64,000 bases of DNA from Flectobacillus roseus (GTDB taxonomy: Bacteria > Bacteroidota > Bacteroidia > Cytophagales > Spirosomataceae), in the NCBI RefSeq assembly GCF_030056665.1, contig NZ_JASHIG010000033.1; one strand, 5' to 3'. Positions 8,096 to 18,208 of this stretch are shown here, in pieces; position 1 is the first letter of the stretch, and each line of letters opens with the position of its first letter. The notes beneath the pieces are model-generated. The model worked only from the letters and a program-made list of their open reading frames with translations. It did no database searches and was not told the DNA's origin. Both the position numbers and the translations under genes were made by a program.

Positions 8096-10552
8096 TTACA
8101 AATTATAGGTTACGGTCATCAAAAAGTTTCTTGGTGCGCCCGGAAACGCCCTTAAATAATCATACCCTCCTACCCAGTGGGTCTTGTTTGTGAGGTTGTT
8201 CAAATTCAACTGAAGTCTCACTTTTTTTAGATTATAATAAATTCCAGCATTCCATAATTGATAGGCTGGAAAAACCTGTGGTTGAGATCCAGCGTCAAAA
8301 ATAGATCCATAGCGGTCTGCCACGTAGTTTGTACCCAAACCCAAGCCTAAGCCAGATAAACTTCCTTTGTGAATGGTATATTTTGTCCACAAATTTCCTT
8401 GATGTCGTGGTGCATTTGGCTTTTGTCGACCAATATCTGATTCAGTTGTACTGCTTGTAATTTTCGCATCATTAAAGGCATAATTTGCCGTAATTGTCCA
8501 ATAAGGAGCAATGTATCCTACCACATCGAGTTCGACACCCTTCGAAATTTCCTCCCCCATTTGAATCATTTTATCTGGATTTCCTGCCTCTCCAGCATTG
8601 TATAATTGCCCTTTAACCAATAGATGATAAATAGCCGTTGAAACAACTAATCGCTTATCAAGCCACTCTGATTTTGCTCCAACCTCAAAAAGACGGCTAA
8701 TCAAAGGATCAAAAGGACCACCAGCCAGCGGATTACTAATCACCGAAGCAGTTTGCGGCTGATAACCATTCACATAAGTCCCGTACAAATTAATATATTG
8801 ATTGGCACTATATACTAATCCTAATCTTGGTAAAAATGCTTGCTGAGTTACTTCTTTGGCACTAGTGGTATTATAACCAACCACATCGGTAAAATAATCC
8901 TGACGTAGCCCTAGTAATGCTTGAAACTTTCCCAATTGAATTTGATCTTGTAAATAAACGCCTTGTGTTCTTAAAAACTCAGGATCGTAGTTTACAACCG
9001 TATAGAAATACTTTGACATATCTCTGAAAACATAAGGATTACTCGCAGTCAAGTCAAAATGAGGAACGTTGGGAACGGGATTACCATTAGCATCCAATAG
9101 ATACCTGCTTGACTGTGCAGGGTTATAGGTATTAATGGCAGCAGTATTGGCAGCATTTCTGTAGCCCCTAGCTTGTAGTTGTGAACCACCTGGCATTAGT
9201 TCTTGCTGGGCATAATCGTATCCCAATAAAAGTTTATGTTTCAAGCGGCCTGTTTCCAACTCATAATTAAAATAGCCTGTAAAGTTATCAGCGTTATAAG
9301 TTCTTTTTCGGATAAATACCTGCATTTCAACTTGAGAGGGAATAACAGCACCCTTACCGTCTTTGGCATAGGTATTCGCCGAACGGTGTTCAAGCAAATC
9401 TTCGCTGTAATTGCTATGCATAAATGAAGCGTTGAATACTAGTTTATCCGTAATTTTCTGAGAAAAACCAAGGGTAAAATTATAAGTTTCCTCTTTCAAA
9501 TAATCGTTTACACTATTCAATGAAGTCTTAATCGAAGTTGAATATAAATCGCCGTTGCCCAAGGCTGATTGTCCTCTGTCAAGTCTTCCCTCAGAGGTTT
9601 GAATGACTAAATCAGCATTGATTCGGGTATTTTTACTTGGCAAAAAGGATAAACTTGGAGCAATAATCAGGTTTTTGTCATACTGCATATTCCTAAAAGA
9701 ACCTGAATTTTCATAGCCTAAATTAATTCGATATAGCACCGTTTTATCTTGTGTCAAGGGCCCTGTAAAATCCGCTAGGGCTCTTAAGGTATTAAAACTC
9801 CCAAAGGTGGTAGAGATAGATTGAGCTTTTTCATCCAATGGCTTTTTGGTAACTCTATTAATCGTTCCACCAGCAGAGGCGTTTCCAAACAATGCCGAGG
9901 CAGGACCTTTGATTACCTCCACTCTTTCGATATGAGGTATTAATTGTTGTTTCCAAAAACTCGTAAAGGCTCTTTGACCATTGACCAAAATCGAAGAGTT
10001 TTGACCGCCTTGAATTCTATGTCCGCGTACTGTTAGGTCATTGTAGAATGAAAATTGGGTGACTCCACTCATGTTTTTTACAACATCATTTAAACGAAAA
10101 GCCGCCTGATCTAGAATCAGTTCCTTCGTGACATAGCTGATACTTTGCGGAACATCCTTCAAAGCTGTTGCAGTTTTGGTTCCAATAAACGAAACTGAGT
10201 TTTTATATTCCGTTTCTTTACGACCCACCACCTCTATCGTTTGCAATTGTGCCGAAGTTTCTGTGAGTTCGATATCTAAGTTGGGATTTTGATTTTCTAT
10301 AGCAACATCCTTAAACAGTGGTTCAAAACCCACGAAAGTAAATTTGAGGGTATAACGTCCCGTTGAGACTCCCTCTATTTGAAACCTTCCTTCTGGGTCA
10401 GTTGATACCCCTTTAGTGGTTTTGAGAATAGAAACAGATACGCCTGCAATAGGTTCGTTTTGTGAGTTATGAACAAATCCCGCTATTTTTTGAGAGAATG
10501 CATGCTGTGAAAGCAATAGAAAAATGAGTAGTAAAGAGTAGTGATTTTTCAT
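8096..10552 (-). CDS. TonB-dependent siderophore receptor
   Basis: Outer-membrane receptor of 818 residues importing, most likely, ferric siderophores using TonB energy. A signal peptide (1-20) is followed by a carboxypeptidase-regulatory-like beta-sandwich (about 22-105), common in Bacteroidota receptors. The plug domain (about 120-235) carries the siderophore-receptor signature KDVPQSISYVTKELILDQ (132-149). A 22-strand barrel follows, ending in the aromatic-rich C-terminus RNFLMTVTYNL. It is a single-gene unit. Upstream, a 41-nt inverted repeat (10607-10647) resembles a metal-regulator operator and suggests iron control. The exact ligand cannot be stated. Confidence 0.88.
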   Translation of the reverse strand: MKNHYSLLLIFLLLSQHAFSQKIAGFVHNSQNEPIAGVSVSILKTTKGVSTDPEGRFQIEGVSTGRYTLKFTFVGFEPLFKDVAIENQNPNLDIELTETSAQLQTIEVVGRKETEYKNSVSFIGTKTATALKDVPQSISYVTKELILDQAAFRLNDVVKNMSGVTQFSFYNDLTVRGHRIQGGQNSSILVNGQRAFTSFWKQQLIPHIERVEVIKGPASALFGNASAGGTINRVTKKPLDEKAQSISTTFGSFNTLRALADFTGPLTQDKTVLYRINLGYENSGSFRNMQYDKNLIIAPSLSFLPSKNTRINADLVIQTSEGRLDRGQSALGNGDLYSTSIKTSLNSVNDYLKEETYNFTLGFSQKITDKLVFNASFMHSNYSEDLLEHRSANTYAKDGKGAVIPSQVEMQVFIRKRTYNADNFTGYFNYELETGRLKHKLLLGYDYAQQELMPGGSQLQARGYRNAANTAAINTYNPAQSSRYLLDANGNPVPNVPHFDLTASNPYVFRDMSKYFYTVVNYDPEFLRTQGVYLQDQIQLGKFQALLGLRQDYFTDVVGYNTTSAKEVTQQAFLPRLGLVYSANQYINLYGTYVNGYQPQTASVISNPLAGGPFDPLISRLFEVGAKSEWLDKRLVVSTAIYHLLVKGQLYNAGEAGNPDKMIQMGEEISKGVELDVVGYIAPYWTITANYAFNDAKITSSTTESDIGRQKPNAPRHQGNLWTKYTIHKGSLSGLGLGLGTNYVADRYGSIFDAGSQPQVFPAYQLWNAGIYYNLKKVRLQLNLNNLTNKTHWVGGYDYLRAFPGAPRNFLMTVTYNL

Positions 10553-10606
10553 TTTTATTAAGTCTAATTATAAATAACAGCTCAAATTTGACTAAAATAA
10601 AAACGA

Positions 10607-10647
10607 ATAGCAATATTATTTAGAATAAATCTAAATAATATTGCTAT
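10607..10647. promoter_or_regulatory. 41-nt inverted repeat upstream of siderophore receptor
   Basis: Seen: 18-nt arms (10607-10624 and 10630-10647) form a perfect inverted repeat with a 5-nt centre; the inner part reads TTTAGAATAAATCTAAA. It lies 55 nt upstream of the receptor start. The inner TTTAGA...TCTAAA resembles DtxR/MntR-type metal-regulator boxes, and location and gene function fit iron-responsive repression. That is inference, because no regulator gene is present here. A hairpin without U-run is the alternative. Confidence 0.55.
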
Positions 10648-10673
10648 GATTCAATTAAATCTAAGATGTAGAC

Positions 10674-10716
10674 AAAAAAACCTCAAATGACGATAGAAAA
10701 CGCCATCTGAGGTTTT
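10674..10716 (-). terminator. Terminator of the metal efflux operon
   Basis: On the minus strand AAAACCTCAGATGGCG pairs with CGTCATTTGAGG (one mismatch region) and is followed by seven T residues. It lies about 80 nt after the stop of the CusA-like gene at 10795, so it is a convincing Rho-independent terminator for that operon. Confidence 0.75.
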
Positions 10717-10794
10717 AAATGGAAATTAAAATATAAAGTTGAAAGAGATTTATTTTAAGTTTTCAATGGCTTTATTGAGAAATCACATTCCTAA

Positions 10795-13700
10795 TTAGTT
10801 AGATGAACCAGCCTTTTTTTGTTTTACCCAATAAAACAACGGAGGAATTAAAATTGGGGTAAAAATAAGCGTACTGATGAGTCCACCAATAATTACTGTT
10901 GCCAATGGTCGTTGTACATCTGAGCCAATTCCCGTGGATACTGCCGCAGGAATCAGACCCAAAATGGCTAAAACAAGAATGGAAAGTATGGCTCTCAATT
11001 GCTCTTTAGCAACGTTATTAATCGTATCTTGACTTACCTCTAGGGCATGTATGGCTCGGTTGAGCGCTGAGACTAATATGACTCCTGCCATTACTGAGAT
11101 ACCAAAAATTGATACAAAACCCACACCACCCGATACATTGAAGTAATAGCCTCGTAACAACAGCGCTGAAATACCACCTGCCAAGGCAAACAATATACAT
11201 GACATCGTCAATAATGTATCTTGTAAATTGTGATACAGCATAAACAACAATCCAAATACCAACACAATCGTCAATGGAATCGTAAAGGCTAATTGTTTAC
11301 CTGCACGCTCAAGGTTTTCGTACTGCCCGCCATAAATGACTTCATATCCTTTTGGTACGCTAACACCTTTTTCAATTTTATCTTTTAACTCTTTTACAAA
11401 ACCACCTTGGTCACGTCCACGAATATTGGTTCTAACCGTAATCATTCGTTTGTTGTTATAGCGGTAAATATTGGTCTGACCTGCTACAAATCGAATATCG
11501 GCCAACTCACTCATAGGAATCAAAGCCCCCGACGATGAACTCACCAACAACTTCTTGATTTCGTCGATATTATTGCGGTACTGTGGCAGATAGCGTACCA
11601 AAATGTCATATCGCTTGGTTCCATCATAAAGCACCGAAACATATTTTCCACCGATTGCTGCCTCAATCATATTTTGGACATCAGACACATTGATACCATA
11701 ACGGGCTGTTTGCTCTCGATTGATATTGATGGCTAGTTGCTCTTGTGAGCCCTCTTGCTCAATATTTACGCCTTTGCTACCTTTCATGTTTTTGACAATC
11801 TCAGCAATTTGCTCTGACTTTCCTCGCATCAAAGATAAATCATCCCCAACAAAAGATACTGCCAAATCGGCTGCTGAACCTGTCACGATTTCCATTACTT
11901 GGTCAATAATTGGCTGACCAGAAGTGAATTTTACACTTGGCAAAGCTCTTTCCAAATCAGCTGTCACCAACTGAACCAATTCTTTTTTAGAAACCGTATC
12001 CGTCCAAAGTTTGTAATCTTTTAAGCCTACCAAAATCTCGTTACGGTTGGCTGGGAATGGATCCGTACCATCATCGTTGCGACCCGTTTGCGTAATCACA
12101 AATGAGATTTGAGGATATTTAGCAATAATCGAACGAATCGTTGGCGCATATTTAGCATTCTCTTGAATGGTAATTCCCGCAGGGAAATTGCCTCTTAAGA
12201 AAATAGAACCTTCATCCAATTCTGGTAAAAACTCAGAGCCTAGAAAACCACCCAAACCAATCAAAGCAATAACAACTATAAAGCCAGCAATCACAGTTTG
12301 CTTATAAAAACGTCCAATACCATGAAGGAGTTTTGCATATACTTTATCAAAAAAGGTCAATACAAAATTGTGATGTTCTTTGATTTCATGATTTTCATTA
12401 ATGACTTTCTGGAAAATAAAGGAAGTCAATACAGGAATCACTGTCAAGGCAAACACCATTGAACCAATTACGGCAAACGACAGCGTCAACGCCATTGGGC
12501 TAAATAGTTTACCTTCCACACGGGTCATCAACAAAATTGGCATATAGGCAAAAATGATGATACTTACTGAGAAGAAAATCTCTTTGGAAACCTCATTCGC
12601 CGACTGGATAGTCAAAGCGATAATACCTTTTTTCTTCTCTTCATGAGTCGCTTTTTGGTAGTTCCTGATCAGGTGCTCGACCATCACCACAGCACCGTCT
12701 ACAATAATCCCAAAGTCGATTGCTCCTAATGATAGGAGGTTGGCAGGAATACCAGTCAATCGCATAATAATGAAGGCAAACAGCAAAGAAAATGGAATTG
12801 TAACGGCTACCACTAAGGCACTTCTAAAATTGCCAAGGAAGAAAATTAAGATTACAATTACAATACTGATACCTTCAAAAAGCGTTTTACCTACCGTATG
12901 TAATGAACTATCAATCAAGAAACTACGGTCGTACAAAGGGCGAATTTTGACCCCTGCGGGTAATTCTTTTTCTTGTAGTTCCGACAGTTTTTCTCGTAAA
13001 TCCTTCAAAGACTCACTCGGGTTTTCGTAACGTCGCAATAAGATAATACCTTCAACTCCGCTGTTTACCGCAACTTTTTCAGCAGGAATATTGTAACCCA
13101 AAATACCACTTGGTGGCGGCGGAGCTATCTCAACCGAAGCTACGTCTTTGATATAAATAGGCACTCCATTTTCAGACTTCAATACGATATTTTCAATGTC
13201 CTTTTCGGTCTTGATAGTACCAAGTCCACGTACAGCAAAACCTTGCCCCCCACGCTCGAGGATATTACCTCCTGAGTTTTGATTATTTTTTGAAACAGCC
13301 TCCTCAATATCAGAAATACTGAGTTTGTACTTACGAAGGTTATCAGGGTTGGTCAAAATATGAAACTGCTTGAGAGGTCCACCAAACGTTACTACGTCAG
13401 CAACACCTTTAGTTTGTAACAAATAAGGCTTAATGACCCAATCTTGTAAATCTCTCAATTGTGTGGGCGAATAGGTGGCAGGCGCTTCAACCACATATCT
13501 AAAAATCTCTCCTACTGCTGTTGAAAGTGGCGCCAATTCTGGTTGAACGCCATCAGGCAAGCCAACCGTAGCTAAGCGCTCCATTACTTGTTGACGAGCA
13601 AAGTAATCATCTGTACCATCTTGGAAAGTCAATTGTACTACCGACAAACCAAAAATCGTACGACTACGACGATCCAATACATTGGGCGTGTTTTGTAAAG

Positions 13701-13914
13701 CACGCTCGATTGGTACGGTTACTTGTTGCTCAACTTCTTCAGTTGCTCGTCCTTCGTATTTGGCTACGATAATTACATTGGTATCGGCAATATCTGGATA
13801 TGCTTCAATCTTGAGTTGAGTAAAACACCAATAGCCGACAAGCATCACCAAAATACCAATACCAGTTACTACCCAGCGGTTATTTAATGAAAATATGATT
13901 AACTTTTTTACCAT
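10795..13914 (-). CDS. CusA/CzcA-family heavy-metal RND efflux pump
   Basis: Inner-membrane proton-driven pump of 1039 residues that drives metal cations out through a tripartite complex. It has 12 predicted membrane helices in the RND pattern (first helix at about 15-35, helices 2-6 from about 340 and 7-12 from about 860) and two large periplasmic loops. The TM4 motif DFGIIVDGAVVMVEH (400-414) has the two Asp and one Glu (D400, D406, E413) characteristic of heavy-metal RND pumps as opposed to drug pumps. The adaptor and TolC-like partners lie upstream in the same operon, but MgtE and a DUF190 gene are inserted between. Cu/Ag or Co/Zn/Cd specificity cannot be decided from sequence alone. Confidence 0.92.
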   Translation of the reverse strand: MVKKLIIFSLNNRWVVTGIGILVMLVGYWCFTQLKIEAYPDIADTNVIIVAKYEGRATEEVEQQVTVPIERALQNTPNVLDRRSRTIFGLSVVQLTFQDGTDDYFARQQVMERLATVGLPDGVQPELAPLSTAVGEIFRYVVEAPATYSPTQLRDLQDWVIKPYLLQTKGVADVVTFGGPLKQFHILTNPDNLRKYKLSISDIEEAVSKNNQNSGGNILERGGQGFAVRGLGTIKTEKDIENIVLKSENGVPIYIKDVASVEIAPPPPSGILGYNIPAEKVAVNSGVEGIILLRRYENPSESLKDLREKLSELQEKELPAGVKIRPLYDRSFLIDSSLHTVGKTLFEGISIVIVILIFFLGNFRSALVVAVTIPFSLLFAFIIMRLTGIPANLLSLGAIDFGIIVDGAVVMVEHLIRNYQKATHEEKKKGIIALTIQSANEVSKEIFFSVSIIIFAYMPILLMTRVEGKLFSPMALTLSFAVIGSMVFALTVIPVLTSFIFQKVINENHEIKEHHNFVLTFFDKVYAKLLHGIGRFYKQTVIAGFIVVIALIGLGGFLGSEFLPELDEGSIFLRGNFPAGITIQENAKYAPTIRSIIAKYPQISFVITQTGRNDDGTDPFPANRNEILVGLKDYKLWTDTVSKKELVQLVTADLERALPSVKFTSGQPIIDQVMEIVTGSAADLAVSFVGDDLSLMRGKSEQIAEIVKNMKGSKGVNIEQEGSQEQLAININREQTARYGINVSDVQNMIEAAIGGKYVSVLYDGTKRYDILVRYLPQYRNNIDEIKKLLVSSSSGALIPMSELADIRFVAGQTNIYRYNNKRMITVRTNIRGRDQGGFVKELKDKIEKGVSVPKGYEVIYGGQYENLERAGKQLAFTIPLTIVLVFGLLFMLYHNLQDTLLTMSCILFALAGGISALLLRGYYFNVSGGVGFVSIFGISVMAGVILVSALNRAIHALEVSQDTINNVAKEQLRAILSILVLAILGLIPAAVSTGIGSDVQRPLATVIIGGLISTLIFTPILIPPLFYWVKQKKAGSSN

Positions 13915-13974
13915 CTTGGAATATAGAATTTCGGAAGTTTATCCAATTGAATTACTTAATTTGACCTTTTGAAG

Positions 13975-14274
13975 CTACACCACTTCAACTTTTGATTTTA
14001 CAATCAATCCTCCTTTATAAATTTCTCTTAAAGAAGTTAGCGTCTCCTCTACTTTCTCATCCTCATCTACAAAAGAAATCATCAGAGGTGGATGGTCGAA
14101 TGACAACAAATCATGCGGTTTCTTGAGAACATGGTTTTTCCCAAAACCCATCCAACCTTCAAATACAGTAGCGCCTGCCACATTATGCCCTATGAGATGT
14201 TTAAGAATAACATCATACACATATTTTGAACCTAGGAGGTCGTCTTTATCGATAAAAATCTGTACCTGTGTCAT
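13975..14274 (-). CDS. DUF190 (PII-like) protein
   Basis: A 99-residue cytoplasmic protein of the DUF190 family, related in fold to PII signalling proteins. It shows the typical VQIFIDKDD start, GAxVFEGWMGFGKNH centre and a C-terminal KSKVEVV strand. Its ATG overlaps the MgtE stop codon by 4 nt (ATGA), so the two are probably translated together. It is followed 60 nt later by the CusA-like pump. DUF190 proteins are often found next to ion channels and transporters, and a nucleotide-responsive regulatory role for the neighbouring transporter is inferred, not shown. Confidence 0.85.
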   Translation of the reverse strand: MTQVQIFIDKDDLLGSKYVYDVILKHLIGHNVAGATVFEGWMGFGKNHVLKKPHDLLSFDHPPLMISFVDEDEKVEETLTSLREIYKGGLIVKSKVEVV

Positions 14275-15641
14275 AGTATTGCACCTTTAAGAATAATGGA
14301 AGCGATTGAGAAATAGATTACTAAACCAGTGACATCGACCAGTGTTGCGACAAATGGTGCTGATGAAGTGGCTGGGTCAAGTTTAAGTTTCTTTAAGAAC
14401 ATAGGAATCAATGAGCCTGTCAATGTTCCCCAAAGCACAATACCAATCAGCGAGAAAAAGATAGTCCATCCTACCAAAATCCAATGCTGACCGTAATCAA
14501 AAATGCCCATATTTTGCCACAATGCGATTCGAATAAAACCGATAGTGCCAAGCACTAAGCCAAGGGTCAAACCAGAAAGTAGTTCGCGGCGAGCTACATA
14601 CCACCAATCTTTCAAGCTGATTTCTTTTAAAGCCATTGCTCTGATAATCAAAGTAGCTGCTTGAGAGCCACTATTGCCCCCGCTCGAAATAATGAGTGGA
14701 ACAAAAAGTGCTAAAACCACAGCTTTGGCAATCTCTGTTTCAAAATGCCCCATTGCAGAAGCGGTAAGCATTTCACCCAAAAACAACACAATCAACCAGC
14801 CAGCTCTTTTTTTAATCAAGTCCCAGAAGGGCGTACGCACATAAGGATAATCCAACTCTTCCAAACCTCCTATTTTCTGAATATCCTTGGTATTTTCACG
14901 TTCGGCTACGTCCAAAATATCATCAATTGTAACCACTCCCATCAGTACATTTTGTTCGTTTACGACAGGTAATGTCACTCTGTCGTATTCCTTAAACATA
15001 CTTACTGCACTTTCTTGGTTTTCATGAATAGTCAAACTTGGACAAAAATGGTCTAAAAGTTCACCTATCCGTTGGTCTGGCTCATTGAATACCAATCGAC
15101 GGATTGGTACGTCGTCTATCAATTTATTTTTTTCGTCTACTACAAAAATCACATCAGCGGTTTCGTTATCCGTATAATTCTGGCGGATATAATCGATGGC
15201 TTCTGATACACTTTTATTTTGCTGAATAGTTACCGCGTTGGTATTCATAATACGCGCAACGCTGTCTTTGGGATAGCCTAACAAATTATGCGTTAGTTCC
15301 TTTTGACTTTGATTGAGCAAATTGATATAGCGAGTTTGTTCCCAATCTTTCAACGATGACAAAAACATCATTCTATCATCAGAATTGAGTTTACTGAGAA
15401 GGTGGCTTGCTTTATTGCTCGAAAAGTTTTCTAACAAATCTTGTTGTAAAACAGTATCGAGATAGGCAAAAACATTGACTTGACTTTCCTCATCAAATGC
15501 TAAATATGCCTTCAGTGCATTTTCAAAAGGCAGGGTTTCAAACAACTGCGCTACTTTTGATGGGTGCACATAATTTTTATGACCTCTCTTAAACAACAAG
15601 TCTGAAAAGTCATTTTTCAAGATTTTTTCTCTAAAAGTCAT
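14271..15641 (-). CDS. mgtE: Magnesium transporter, MgtE family
   Basis: Inner-membrane Mg2+ (possibly Co2+) channel or transporter of 456 residues. Domain order: an N-terminal helical superhelix (about 25-130), two CBS domains (about 135-255, with VTLPVVNEQNVLMGVVTIDD at the second), a connecting helix, and five membrane helices (about 280-455). The SSGGNSGSQAATLIIRA signature (319-335) belongs to the pore region of MgtE. It sits between the adaptor gene (91 nt upstream) and DUF190 (4-nt overlap) inside a metal efflux operon, which is an unusual setting. Transport of another divalent ion in this lineage cannot be excluded. Confidence 0.9.
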   Translation of the reverse strand: MTFREKILKNDFSDLLFKRGHKNYVHPSKVAQLFETLPFENALKAYLAFDEESQVNVFAYLDTVLQQDLLENFSSNKASHLLSKLNSDDRMMFLSSLKDWEQTRYINLLNQSQKELTHNLLGYPKDSVARIMNTNAVTIQQNKSVSEAIDYIRQNYTDNETADVIFVVDEKNKLIDDVPIRRLVFNEPDQRIGELLDHFCPSLTIHENQESAVSMFKEYDRVTLPVVNEQNVLMGVVTIDDILDVAERENTKDIQKIGGLEELDYPYVRTPFWDLIKKRAGWLIVLFLGEMLTASAMGHFETEIAKAVVLALFVPLIISSGGNSGSQAATLIIRAMALKEISLKDWWYVARRELLSGLTLGLVLGTIGFIRIALWQNMGIFDYGQHWILVGWTIFFSLIGIVLWGTLTGSLIPMFLKKLKLDPATSSAPFVATLVDVTGLVIYFSIASIILKGAIL

Positions 15642-15732
15642 ACGTGGTGCTGAGGAGAAAAATCAAATTATACCTTTTATAAAACCCCGTTCTACAAGCT
15701 TTTAACTTAAACATTCAAGCTAAGAGCCACCT

Positions 15733-16806
15733 CTAATATCCAAATGACAATCCCTTTAACTGAATGGCACCTGTATTTACTACTTGCTCATTGTTTTGCA
15801 AACCACTAAAAATGATTACACGGTCGCCAATTTGTTGACCTGTATGCACCTCTCTACGTTCGAAGCTTTTGTTGTCTTTTTTCACAAAAACAAAGTTTTT
15901 ACCTTGAACTGTAATCAACGCATTTTTATCTACACTGATAAAATTGCCCTCGCTAATCCCAAACGAAACCAAAGCAAACATTCCCGAGCGGAATTTAGCT
16001 TGTTTGTTATTAATCAAGATTCGTACTTTGGTCATATGGCTGGTATTATCCATTACATCTGCAATACCGTTAACGATTCCCACATGATTTTCTTCAGGAT
16101 AAGCTGTAAATCTAATCTGGCATTTTGCCCCCTTATGAATCTTGAGAATCTGGTTTTCTGAAACATCTGCGATAATCCAACCATTGCCTACAGGCGAATC
16201 TATCAGTGTTTCTGGGTCAAAACCTGCTACTTTCAGATTGGTACTATGCTCAATAATCAAACTGCGTTCGGCAATCAAATCCGCTTCGGCACTGGCTTTT
16301 TCTGATTGTGCAATCGACTTTTCACTTTCTGCCAACAACTTATCGGTACGAGCATCCGAAACATCTTTACCTGTTGCAGAACCATGCGCTTTCAAGTCTT
16401 CAAAACGTTCAATTTCAATTTGTTTTTGTTTGATAATTGCGTCTTTCTGAGCAATAACCGATTGCTTTTGTAATACCACTGCTTTGCGTTGAGCAATTGC
16501 AGACTGGTGATTCAAGAGTTCGGTATAATCTGATGTTAAATCAGGATTGCTAAATAACACCACTTTATCTGCCACTACGGTTGCCACTACTTGCGCAGGC
16601 GCTGTTAAGTCGGCCGAAATAAGCGAACTTGCCACGGTTTCTGTTTTAAAAAAAGCAGCACTTTGCTTATCTGGAATCGAAATGGTAACACCATCCTTTG
16701 ATACCGATGGCGACTGAATATTGTTGTTGGTATTTTTGGTTTCCTTTTTGCAGCTCCAAAGTGAAAGCGAAACGAGCGATACTATGATAAATAAGATTCT
16801 TTTCAT
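15733..16806 (-). CDS. RND efflux membrane-fusion lipoprotein (CusB/CzcB-like)
   Basis: Periplasmic adaptor of 357 residues linking the inner-membrane pump to the outer-membrane channel. It starts with a lipoprotein signal peptide with lipobox LWSC (Cys at about 19). The middle holds a long alpha-helical coiled-coil hairpin rich in Gln, Ala and Glu (about 90-185), flanked by lipoyl-like halves, followed by beta-barrel and membrane-proximal domains. Its ATG overlaps the TAA of the TolC-like gene by one nucleotide, indicating translational coupling. It presumably works with the CusA-like pump at 10795 despite the intervening mgtE and DUF190 genes. Confidence 0.88.
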   Translation of the reverse strand: MKRILFIIVSLVSLSLWSCKKETKNTNNNIQSPSVSKDGVTISIPDKQSAAFFKTETVASSLISADLTAPAQVVATVVADKVVLFSNPDLTSDYTELLNHQSAIAQRKAVVLQKQSVIAQKDAIIKQKQIEIERFEDLKAHGSATGKDVSDARTDKLLAESEKSIAQSEKASAEADLIAERSLIIEHSTNLKVAGFDPETLIDSPVGNGWIIADVSENQILKIHKGAKCQIRFTAYPEENHVGIVNGIADVMDNTSHMTKVRILINNKQAKFRSGMFALVSFGISEGNFISVDKNALITVQGKNFVFVKKDNKSFERREVHTGQQIGDRVIIFSGLQNNEQVVNTGAIQLKGLSFGY

Positions 16807-18056
16807 TACTGTGCCAATTTGTTGATTAAACCTGTAACACTTAATAGCTGAATTTGGCTTTGGTGATATTTATGCAAAAGATTGGTATACTGTTGCTGCG
16901 TTTCAAGCCAACTTCTTTGCGCTTCCAAAAAGTCGATAATGGTGGTACCTCCAACCGAATAAGAATAGCGAACATTTTTCAAGATTTGATCTGCTTGCTC
17001 AGTAATCAAAGCATAACTCTTTAGGTTATTTTGATTCGTCTCACGTTGCAAACTAGCATTTTGAACTTCAGTTCGGATGGTATTCTGTACGGCTTCAATT
17101 TGTGTAAGCGCTTGTTCTCTTTGCACTTTTGCCTTTTTGATTTCGCCTTGATTTCTGTCAAAAAATGGCAATTCTACCGTAGCATAAATCCCGAAATAGG
17201 GCAATGTATTTTGTGGGTTATAAATAAACCCTGCCTCTGTTCTCGGAAAAGCCAAGGATTGTTGCAATTTGATATTCGACTCCATAGCACCTTTTCTCGT
17301 CTGGTAATATTGTAAGTCGGTTCTGCTAGCATAAGCATCTTCCAACAAGGAATCCACTTTCAGAAAGCTATCCACACCAAGGTCTGCACTGATCGAAATA
17401 GACACATTTTCTTTGGCACCAATCATCAATTGCAATTCATTCAATTGCTGTCTTAACTCCTGATTCAGTTCAGATATTTGAATTTTATACTGCTTGGCAA
17501 TCAATTGAGTACGATACAGCTCAGTTTCTGTAATAATTTGTTTTTTGAAACGATAGCTATTAATCGTTACCAAAGTATCTATATTATTGACAGCCGTTTT
17601 TAATAAATCGATTTGTTTTCTGGTATTCCAAGCCTCCACCCATTTAAAAGCCACATCTGTATAAAGTCCTCGTTGAAACTCGGCATATTCTTTTTCAGCC
17701 AATTTCACATTTTGATTAGCATAATCGATTCGATTTTTACGTTGTCCGCTCAACTGAAACTCTTTGGTCAACTGCCACCAAGTTTGCATGCTTTCGCCTG
17801 TGAGCAACTTTGGGTTGTTCGTCAGCTGTGAAGGCGTCAATGCCTGTAAAGATTGATTATTTAAGATGGGATTGGGACGTAATTTGGCCGAGACAATATC
17901 GGCTTTGGATACATCAACCCCTAAAGCTCCCACTTTCATGTAGGGGTTTTGTTCGGTAGCAGTTTTGAGGGCTTGTGTTAGGCTAATCACATTTTGCGCG
18001 TAACCTTTGCCAACTACCAACGATAGTAAAAGGACTATTTTTATTCTCTTCATCAT
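16806..18056 (-). CDS. TolC-family outer-membrane efflux protein (CusC/CzcC-like)
   Basis: Outer-membrane channel of the metal efflux complex, about 416 residues. The frame is open much further upstream to 18212, but those 52 residues are hydrophobic, Cys-rich and not leader-like. I chose the ATG at 18056 (or the adjacent one at 18053), which gives a signal peptide ending at about GKGYAQ. Two OEP repeats with long helices (for example ELNQELRQQLNELQLMIGA) and periodic Gln/Asn are typical of the family. It lies 152 nt downstream of the histidine kinase gene and is coupled to the adaptor gene. Confidence 0.88.
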   Translation of the reverse strand: MMKRIKIVLLLSLVVGKGYAQNVISLTQALKTATEQNPYMKVGALGVDVSKADIVSAKLRPNPILNNQSLQALTPSQLTNNPKLLTGESMQTWWQLTKEFQLSGQRKNRIDYANQNVKLAEKEYAEFQRGLYTDVAFKWVEAWNTRKQIDLLKTAVNNIDTLVTINSYRFKKQIITETELYRTQLIAKQYKIQISELNQELRQQLNELQLMIGAKENVSISISADLGVDSFLKVDSLLEDAYASRTDLQYYQTRKGAMESNIKLQQSLAFPRTEAGFIYNPQNTLPYFGIYATVELPFFDRNQGEIKKAKVQREQALTQIEAVQNTIRTEVQNASLQRETNQNNLKSYALITEQADQILKNVRYSYSVGGTTIIDFLEAQRSWLETQQQYTNLLHKYHQSQIQLLSVTGLINKLAQ

Positions 18057-18208
18057 TGCATTGAGGGTCATCATATAGCGACACAAAACTATATTTTCCC
18101 TACAAGAATGACTGTTAGAGCACCAATAGAAAAAAATTAGAAAATTATTAGAAAAGTAGGATAAAATAGAAGATTTAAAAGGTATACAATCAAAAGGTGT
18201 AGATGAAA

